Positions 1-4,984 of a DNA stretch of 10,077 nt are shown here, one piece after another; the stretch's first letter is position 1, and every line of letters starts with the position of its first letter. Made by a program: the position numbers and the translations under genes. Source of the stretch: an uncultured Bacteroides sp. (lineage in GTDB: Bacteria; Bacteroidota; Bacteroidia; Bacteroidales; Bacteroidaceae); contig NZ_CAJLKP010000122.1 in assembly GCF_905207245.1 (NCBI RefSeq), forward strand, positions 1-10,077. Reading direction: 5' to 3'. The notes beneath the pieces were generated by a model that worked only from the letters and a program-made list of their open reading frames with translations, was not told the origin of the DNA and did not search any database.

Positions 1-95
1 GAGGCCATCCCCCACTGGGGACAGCCTCACACAACAACATTTTACTTTTCACGATGGTGAAAAAAAAGGACTATTCTTCACAGAGTAGTTGTTTT
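1..95 (-). repeat. Outer inverted repeat, left copy, with structured 3' element and terminator
   Basis: This is the inverted copy of 8002-8093. The two align over about 92 bases with roughly five substitutions and one 3-nt length difference in a T/A run. Read on the minus strand, downstream of the left surface gene, it can fold into a hairpin ACTACTCT/AGAATAGT (arms at 70-77 and 82-89), a second hairpin TTTTCAC/GTGAAAA (46-52 and 57-63), and a terminator-like stem GAGGC..TCCCC/GGGGA..GCCTC (1-28). The copy runs into the window edge, so its outer limit and any T-tract are not visible. Role as a second terminator is inferred. Confidence 0.85.
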
Positions 96-96
96 G

Positions 97-126
97 TAAA
101 AAAAAGTATGCCCCGAAGGACATACT
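97..126 (-). terminator. Rho-independent terminator of the left surface-protein gene
   Basis: On the minus strand, 26 bases after the stop codon of the left lipoprotein gene, AGTATGTCC pairs with GGGCATACT around a TTCG tetraloop (stem at 105-126). It is followed by an eight-base T run. On the plus strand the stem is followed by CTTTTT, so it could also stop transcription entering from the left. It occupies the same place as the terminator at 7971-7998 downstream of the paralogous gene, but the stem sequence differs. Confidence 0.85.
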
Positions 127-151
127 CTTTTTATTTAGTATCTAACAATCT

Positions 152-3100
152 TTATTTAGTACCAGGAGTTCCTGAGTTAGGCTCTACAGTTACTTCATAA
201 ACATTGATCAGAGTCTTCCACTTGTAGCCGTATTCAACCGGGATGAACAGCTTGTATGCCTTGTTAACCGGAGTACCGCTATAGTTGTAATAAGTAAGAA
301 CGTCTCTAATCAACTTGCCATCACCATTGATGTCTTTATTCTTTTCAAACTTGATTTCAACGTTTGCAGGCAAGCTACCTTGAGTGTAACCTTCTGACGG
401 TTCGAGATTACCACCTTCAGGTTTCAAGTTAGTCTTGATCTTAGTAACATCCAAAGTTACACCATCAGGCATCAATGGCCAACCAGCTTCTCTTACCTGG
501 AAGAAGTCATACAATTCTTTCGGCAGACCAGTTGTATTAGCTACAATCTGATTGTTGTCATTCCAAGAATAGTAAGTGAATGCGTCAGTTACATCAATTG
601 TACTACCTAAGTTCTGAGCATCGATGAAGTTCTCAATTTTACCCTTCTTAACTGTCAACGGTTCGATGATGTTAGCTTCGTATGCCTTAACTGTAGCTAC
701 ATTCTTGCCATTACCGCAGATGTCAGCAACCAAGTTAATAGGAACGATCTTACCAACTAATGCCTTAGCAGCTTCTGTCGGCTGGTTAGTGAAGTCTGCA
801 ACATCATGATCAGGATCTGCTTCTTCTAACTTAATGTTATAAGTCATTTCAGTCGGATTCAACAGATTACCTACGTGGTTTACGATAGTTGCAGCCACTT
901 CACCGTCGAGACGCAATACTGTATCGTCGTTAGTTAACGTAGCAGTATACTTACTACCATCTTTCTTGGTATACGTGTAGTTAGCAAGTCTTGCTTTGTC
1001 AAATACAAATCTTACACCTAAGTCGTTGTAATAAATACCATTAGCATTTACTCCACCGAAAGCAGGATAGAAGAACTGTTTGCCAGATACATTCTTATCT
1101 GTGTAATATACTACACCAGCAGCACCTTCAGTCGGCTTCTTATATTGGTCATTCAAGAAACCATTCAACAAGTCGGTATAGATATTACATGTTGGGTTAG
1201 GCTTGTTATCTGGAGTAGTATTCCATGCCGGGTTAGATTCCTTAGAACCATAAACAATCGGGTTGATGTTGAATACTTCATATACCTTGTCACCCTTCCA
1301 GTAAGTACCCATATGGCCCCAAACTCCCAGAGCAGGCATGTATACAGTTCTTGTCAAAGTGATTGTGATATCAGCATTGATACCCTTAGGATCTTTGTAA
1401 GTAACAGTTTTAGTAAATTTCTTTTCTTGCTGTCCAGGCCAGAATGCACCAAGAGTAGCTTCATCCAATGTCCACAGGATATTGTGAGATTCAACACCTT
1501 CTTCAGGATTTGGAACATCTACAGCAACACCATCACCAGCACCTTCTACAAATAGAGTATAGATAGAATGGAATTCATTCTTAGTCATACCACCTTCTTT
1601 AGCCTTATGATAAATCAATGTATTCATCATTTCTGTGTTAACGCGGTTTTCAACAGCGCAACTGAACAGAACAGGGTCAAAGGCAACAGGCAGAGTCTTA
1701 CCTTCCATAGTCCATTTAACTTTGATATAACGTTGAGCAATCAAAGCATTACCATTCAAAGAGTCAATCAAAGTAACACAAACGATAGGTTCACGACCTA
1801 CAGCTGTAGCTGATTCTGGGATATTGTAAACCTTAGATGTCATCATACCATTGATCGGAGAATCAATCGTAGCAAACTTCTGCTGGTCAGTCTCATTAGT
1901 GTTATCACCTTGAGGGATGTAAGCTTTATTAGCTAGACGGAAACGGAATGTTAAACCATATTCTTTATAGTTATCCAAACCTTCGTGAGCTTTATGATCA
2001 GCTGCACCTGCATCAGTTACGCAAACCTTAACCAATTTCTTCAAGTCAAGAGGTTTGTCATAAGCTTGATAAACGTCAATAAGCTTATTTGCATCAGATC
2101 TATACAGACACATTGAGTCATGGTAGTGAACATAGAAATCACCCTTACCATCATTCTGGATTTCGTCAGCGAAGTTACCAGTAGTCGGTTTGCTGTAATC
2201 TGTTCTCATGTTCGTAAGGTAAGGTACTTTGATAAGTTCCTCGATACGAGCATATTCAGAGTTTACATAAACACCGTCAATTGTACCTGCAGCAACATCC
2301 TTAGCTTCATCTTCTGTATAGTTAGCTTCTGCAATAGGAGCTTTCAGAGATGCCATATAGAATGTTTCCTTAGAACCTGTTGGGTTAACAGTGTTAAGCT
2401 GTGTAGTCAAGAAGCTCTTTTCTTTCTTGAAGGTTACTTCCAATACACCGTCTTTATCAATGTTGTAGTTGGTAACTTCAATAGGTTTATTGTTTGTGAT
2501 AGCAACACCAGCAGCATTTCTGGTTATGATGTTCTCAGACTTGATACCGTCAAATGAAGGCAACTTAATGTCTTGAGTGCTTACACCTACACTAGGACTT
2601 ACATGGAAGTAAGCTTTATTCGTTTCTGTAGAGATGTAACGAGTAGCACTGCCATTACCAACGTGGTCAAGAACTGTACCAGCATGTTCAGTTGGATTAT
2701 TATGGTCAGCTACTACCTGATAGCTCTGCGGAGTATATTGCAAAGTAGTGAAAGTGATAGCAGCGATACCGTTAATATGAGTAGTCGGAATTACAGCCAG
2801 ACTAGTCAAACGGTGTCCGATCAACTTAACTACTTCGTCAGTCAAAGCTTGAACCTTTGTAGACAAAGCTTGCAATTTCTCGTCAGTAACGAAATCAGCT
2901 TGCAGTTCTTTCTTCAGTTCAGCAACTTTTGCAGTTACGTCTTCCAAAGAAGCCAGCTTGTCGATTTGTTTTTGCAGATCAGACTGTGCTTTTTCCAAAG
3001 CAGCCTTCAATGCTTCAATCTCTGTAGATGAACCACCCTGTCCGGCTTTGTCCAAAGCTTCCTGAGCTTTAGTCAGCGCTTCTTCCGCTTTTGTCTTTGC

Positions 3101-3304
3101 AGCAGCAGCGTCAGCTTTTGCTCCATTGATGGAAGTCTCCAAAGCAGTAACCTTAGAGTTCAATTCATCAAGTGAGGCTTTTTTGTCCAGTTGTCCCTGT
3201 AGGTCTTTGATGTCGTCATCGTAGTCCTTACAAGACGTGAACGTTCCTGTAGAACCTGCTATTAAAGCTCCAAACAGGATTGCACTTAGAAATTTTTTGT
3301 TCAT
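152..3304 (-). CDS. Phase-variable S-layer-like surface lipoprotein, left copy (currently OFF)
   Basis: A 1050-residue predicted surface lipoprotein. Residues 1-25 are a signal peptide ending in a lipobox-like TFTSC with the acylated Cys at 25. The next residues, KDYDDD, resemble the Bacteroidales lipoprotein export signal for surface display. Residues ~32-162 are rich in Ala, Lys, Glu and Leu with heptad character and probably form a coiled coil. From ~166 on it looks like beta-rich extracellular domains with no enzymatic motif that I recognise. It is a full-length paralog of the right-hand gene: signal peptides are almost identical, the middle shares blocks such as LDLKKLV../IDLKTLV.. and REPIVCVTLID/KAPIVRAELRD, and the C-termini share a YxLxIPxE..Y.W pattern. 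The start at 3304 is set by the conserved MNKKFLSAILFG leader. I see no promoter between it and the inverted repeat at 3385, so it should be silent in this orientation except for read-through from the recombinase. Family assignment to phase-variable S-layer-like proteins rests on architecture and recollection, not on a search. Confidence 0.88.
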   Translation of the reverse strand: MNKKFLSAILFGALIAGSTGTFTSCKDYDDDIKDLQGQLDKKASLDELNSKVTALETSINGAKADAAAAKTKAEEALTKAQEALDKAGQGGSSTEIEALKAALEKAQSDLQKQIDKLASLEDVTAKVAELKKELQADFVTDEKLQALSTKVQALTDEVVKLIGHRLTSLAVIPTTHINGIAAITFTTLQYTPQSYQVVADHNNPTEHAGTVLDHVGNGSATRYISTETNKAYFHVSPSVGVSTQDIKLPSFDGIKSENIITRNAAGVAITNNKPIEVTNYNIDKDGVLEVTFKKEKSFLTTQLNTVNPTGSKETFYMASLKAPIAEANYTEDEAKDVAAGTIDGVYVNSEYARIEELIKVPYLTNMRTDYSKPTTGNFADEIQNDGKGDFYVHYHDSMCLYRSDANKLIDVYQAYDKPLDLKKLVKVCVTDAGAADHKAHEGLDNYKEYGLTFRFRLANKAYIPQGDNTNETDQQKFATIDSPINGMMTSKVYNIPESATAVGREPIVCVTLIDSLNGNALIAQRYIKVKWTMEGKTLPVAFDPVLFSCAVENRVNTEMMNTLIYHKAKEGGMTKNEFHSIYTLFVEGAGDGVAVDVPNPEEGVESHNILWTLDEATLGAFWPGQQEKKFTKTVTYKDPKGINADITITLTRTVYMPALGVWGHMGTYWKGDKVYEVFNINPIVYGSKESNPAWNTTPDNKPNPTCNIYTDLLNGFLNDQYKKPTEGAAGVVYYTDKNVSGKQFFYPAFGGVNANGIYYNDLGVRFVFDKARLANYTYTKKDGSKYTATLTNDDTVLRLDGEVAATIVNHVGNLLNPTEMTYNIKLEEADPDHDVADFTNQPTEAAKALVGKIVPINLVADICGNGKNVATVKAYEANIIEPLTVKKGKIENFIDAQNLGSTIDVTDAFTYYSWNDNNQIVANTTGLPKELYDFFQVREAGWPLMPDGVTLDVTKIKTNLKPEGGNLEPSEGYTQGSLPANVEIKFEKNKDINGDGKLIRDVLTYYNYSGTPVNKAYKLFIPVEYGYKWKTLINVYEVTVEPNSGTPGTK

Positions 3305-3351
3305 AATAAAAAAACTTTAAATTTATAAATTTAAAAAAATAAAGAATAATA
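3185..3351 (-). repeat. Leader inverted repeat, left copy (5'UTR and signal-peptide region)
   Basis: About 167 bases here match the inverted copy at 4819-4984. The match covers the proximal 5' untranslated region, the start codon and the first ~38 codons, including the whole lipoprotein signal peptide. The untranslated part is identical except for one T in a T run (7 versus 6). The coding part has a few, partly silent, changes. Beyond this block the two genes are only recognisable as paralogs at protein level. Such a repeat gives both proteins the same secretion signal and could support homologous inversion. Confidence 0.9.
3316..3335. repeat. 20-bp perfect A/T palindrome upstream of the left gene start
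   Basis: TTTAAATTTATAAATTTAAA is a perfect 20-base palindrome ending 11 bases before the start codon of the left lipoprotein gene. The identical palindrome is at 4835-4854 in front of the other gene. It could form an A-U hairpin just upstream of the translation start or be a protein binding site. Its function is unknown. Confidence 0.8.
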
Positions 3352-3384
3352 AAAGTTCATACGTTAATCCTCGCCGTTTTTGCG

Positions 3385-3403
3385 CCGTTACTTTATAGGT
3401 AAC
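3385..3403 (-). repeat. Left crossover site of invertible segment (IRL)
   Basis: CCGTTACTTTATAGGTAAC is identical over 19 bases to the reverse complement of 4766-4784. Each site has short inverted arms (GTTAC/GTAAC) around an asymmetric 7-base spacer (CTATAAA), the usual layout of a tyrosine-recombinase core site. The spacers are in opposite orientation, so recombination inverts rather than deletes the intervening DNA. The arm facing the inside of the segment is CTGTTAC here, against CCGTTAC in the right site. Confidence 0.9.
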
Positions 3404-3705
3404 AGAATGTGCTCTAAATGCAAAAACCGCCATAAAAACTCTTGGAAAACAGTAATTTTGAATTTAAATCTTTAAAATAGTTAAACGGAATATGACTCTC
3501 AAGTACTTTAATAATTTTGACGATAGCAAGAGGGAAATAAAAATGAAGGAATTTCACTGTAAATATCAGCATTTATGAATATAATGTATTGATATTGTGT
3601 AATGTAAGAAAAAAGAAGTGAGACAAGTAAAGGCAAAAGAATATATCCCGAGAAATATATACTTCTCGGTTAGATGAAAAATCCGACCATTTATCGAATA
3701 GATTT
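3404..3705. other. Gene-free stretch inside the invertible segment
   Basis: About 300 A+T-rich bases between the left crossover site and the recombinase stop codon. I see no plausible coding region. On the minus strand, the 80 bases next to the crossover site have no TAnnTTTG element, in contrast to the right end of the segment, which supports the OFF call for the left gene. The only clear structure is the small hairpin at 3648-3669. The stretch may hold binding sites for recombination accessory proteins, but nothing in it shows this directly. Confidence 0.6.
3648..3669 (-). terminator. Hairpin after the recombinase gene, possible weak terminator
   Basis: CCGAGAA pairs perfectly with TTCTCGG around an 8-base loop, about 37 bases past the recombinase stop codon. 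On the minus strand it is followed by GGATATATTCTTTT, not a clean T run, so it may terminate only partly. This matters because recombinase transcription points toward the silent surface-protein gene. Confidence 0.5.
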
Positions 3706-4653
3706 TTAGAAAATACTTGCGTATTCTTTCACGAATGAGATCACTTCTTGATTAGCATGGTCTATCTTTTGGTTTTGGAAAGGTTTTAAGTACGTTTCTG
3801 TAACCTTAATAGACGAGTGTCCCATCGCTTCCGAGATGATGCCCGGATGTATTTCACAATAATACGCCATTGTTGCCCAAGTATGCCTAATAGTATAGGA
3901 GCTTAGGTGAGCATTACTTTTCATATACCTATTTAATAAGGATAGTCGATGATTAAAGGCCCGTAATGCTGATTGATACTCATGATAGGCAGCCTCTGTA
4001 CCTTCCGGACTAGACAGAAAAGGGAACAAATAGGGGGACTGTGCCTCTGCATTAGCCACTATACGTATCAATCTCATGGCTTCAGGAGTCAATTTAACAG
4101 TCAATGTACGCCCGGTTTTCCGTCTACGGTATTTTAAAACGTTGCCTTGAATATCGGTTTTACGCAAATATACTAAATCGACAAATGGAATTCCGCGCAA
4201 CAAGAACATGAGAGCAAATATAATTTTCGTTCGCTGCAGTTCCAGAGGCAAGGTGGTATAGACAGGCATCTGTTCTGCTTCCTGTAGCAAATTCCCAATA
4301 TCAGTGGCTTCCAGAGCTCTTCGTTGATCAGCACATACACTTGTATGCACATGCTTAAAAAGGCGTGGGATATACAGAGCATAACCATCGTCCACAGCTC
4401 GGTTATAAACAGCTCTTAATACTTTCATATAAGTAGAAACAGTATTCCAACTACATTTTCGTTGACGTAAATATATCTCAAAGCTTTTTAATAGGGTTGG
4501 ATCTAATTTATTAAAAGGTATATCCCTATTATTATTAAATGTAGAAAAAGAGTTGCGGGCACTCCGATATACGTGCGCAGTGCCCCATTGCCCATTGGCT
4601 CGAAGCTCTTTAATAGTGGTGGATAGCATATCCAATAATAACTTTTGTTTCAT
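3706..4653 (-). CDS. Tyrosine recombinase (DNA invertase) of the phase-variable switch
   Basis: A 315-residue tyrosine recombinase/integrase that probably catalyses strand exchange at the flanking 19-bp repeats. Residues ~1-105 are the SAM-like/core-binding domain and ~110-315 the catalytic domain. Catalytic residues visible are Arg153 (LLRGIPF), Lys179 (RRRKTGR), Arg256 (SSYTIRHTW), His279 (MGHSS) and the nucleophile Tyr288 (TETYL). Spacing R256-H279-Y288 is canonical. The first His of the usual HxxR box is Tyr253, a variant I recall from other Bacteroidales invertases. The start at 4653 (MKQKLLL) was chosen because the 29-residue upstream extension would run through the promoter region of the divergent surface gene and resembles no known domain. 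No clear promoter is seen: TATAATTG at about 4724-4731 on this strand is one base off the -7 consensus without a good -33 partner. Lying inside the segment that it inverts, it always reads toward the OFF gene. Confidence 0.93.
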   Translation of the reverse strand: MKQKLLLDMLSTTIKELRANGQWGTAHVYRSARNSFSTFNNNRDIPFNKLDPTLLKSFEIYLRQRKCSWNTVSTYMKVLRAVYNRAVDDGYALYIPRLFKHVHTSVCADQRRALEATDIGNLLQEAEQMPVYTTLPLELQRTKIIFALMFLLRGIPFVDLVYLRKTDIQGNVLKYRRRKTGRTLTVKLTPEAMRLIRIVANAEAQSPYLFPFLSSPEGTEAAYHEYQSALRAFNHRLSLLNRYMKSNAHLSSYTIRHTWATMAYYCEIHPGIISEAMGHSSIKVTETYLKPFQNQKIDHANQEVISFVKEYASIF

Positions 4654-4717
4654 AATAGAATCTTTTTTGAGTACATTTACTGTTTTTTTAGTGAATATCA
4701 GAAAAAAAACAGCTTTA

Positions 4718-4749
4718 TTTGCACAATTATAGAAAATCAATTATATTTG
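4718..4749 (+). promoter_or_regulatory. Bacteroidales sigma-ABfr-type promoter, firing into the right gene
   Basis: TTTG at 4718-4721 (-33 element) and TATATTTG at 4742-4749 (-7 element, consensus TAnnTTTG) are separated by 20 bases, the preferred spacing. Transcription should start near 4753-4758, just before the crossover site at 4764-4784, so the transcript carries that site in its ~110-base 5' untranslated region. The promoter lies inside the invertible segment and is the evident switch. I find no counterpart at the left end. Confidence 0.88.
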
Positions 4750-4765
4750 CACGGTATTTTATGCC

Positions 4766-4784
4766 GTTACCTATAAAGTAACGG
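4766..4784 (+). repeat. Right crossover site of invertible segment (IRR)
   Basis: GTTACCTATAAAGTAACGG is the exact inverse of 3385-3403. Extended by two bases to 4764, it is a perfect 7-bp stem (CCGTTAC/GTAACGG) around CTATAAA. Because it sits only ~10 bases after the likely transcription start, it would also form a 5'-terminal hairpin in the mRNA of whichever gene is ON. Confidence 0.9.
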
Positions 4785-4818
4785 AATAGAAGTATATGCG
4801 GATTTTCAATAAGACTAT

Positions 4819-4984
4819 TATTATTCTTTATTTTTTTAAATTTATAAATTTAAAGTTTTTTATTATGAACAAAAAATTTCTAAGTGCAATCCTGTTTGGA
4901 GCCTTAATAGTAGGTACCACAGGAACATTCACGTCTTGTAAGGACTACGATGATGACATCAAAGACTTACAAGGACAAATTGAT
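4819..4984 (+). repeat. Leader inverted repeat, right copy
   Basis: Inverse copy of 3185-3351. It covers the 5' untranslated region from TATTATTCTTTA through codon ~40 of the right lipoprotein gene. Outside it, the DNA between this block and the crossover site (4785-4818) does not match the left side, so the two inner repeat layers are separate units rather than one long palindrome. Confidence 0.9.
4835..4854. repeat. 20-bp perfect A/T palindrome upstream of the right gene start
   Basis: Second copy of TTTAAATTTATAAATTTAAA, ending 10 bases before the ATG at 4865. Its retention without any change in both copies, next to a T run whose length differs, suggests either recent sequence exchange or selection on the leader. 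No function can be assigned from sequence. Confidence 0.8.

Larger units (their letters stand above)
3385..4784. mobile_element. Invertible promoter segment carrying its own recombinase
   Basis: A 1.4 kb segment bounded by the 19-bp inverted repeats. It holds one tyrosine recombinase gene, a promoter directed outward across the right repeat, and ~300 bases without a gene. Inversion would place the promoter in front of the left lipoprotein gene and leave the right one without a promoter, giving either/or expression. The recombinase gene lies wholly inside and stays intact in both states. Known comparators are invertible promoters of Bacteroidales capsule and S-layer-like genes. That inversion occurs here is inferred from structure. 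Confidence 0.87.

Noticed and set aside
130..161. Direct repeat TTTATTTAGTA at the 3' end of the left gene
   Set aside because: Two 11-base A/T-rich copies 21 bases apart are compatible with a small local duplication and have no visible role.
624..3031. Several plus-strand open frames of 61-152 codons opposite the left surface gene
   Set aside because: They are antisense to a full-length gene with clear signal peptide and paralog, have no ribosome binding sites and encode low-complexity Cys/Ser/Phe-rich sequence.
4654..4740. N-terminal extension of the recombinase to an ATG at 4740
   Set aside because: It would cover the divergent promoter, has no domain match, and MKQKLLL at 4653 is a normal start for the family.
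4796..4864. N-terminal extension of the right lipoprotein to an ATG at 4796
   Set aside because: It translates the A/T leader and palindrome, places a hydrophobic stretch ahead of the signal peptide, and is not possible in the paralog.
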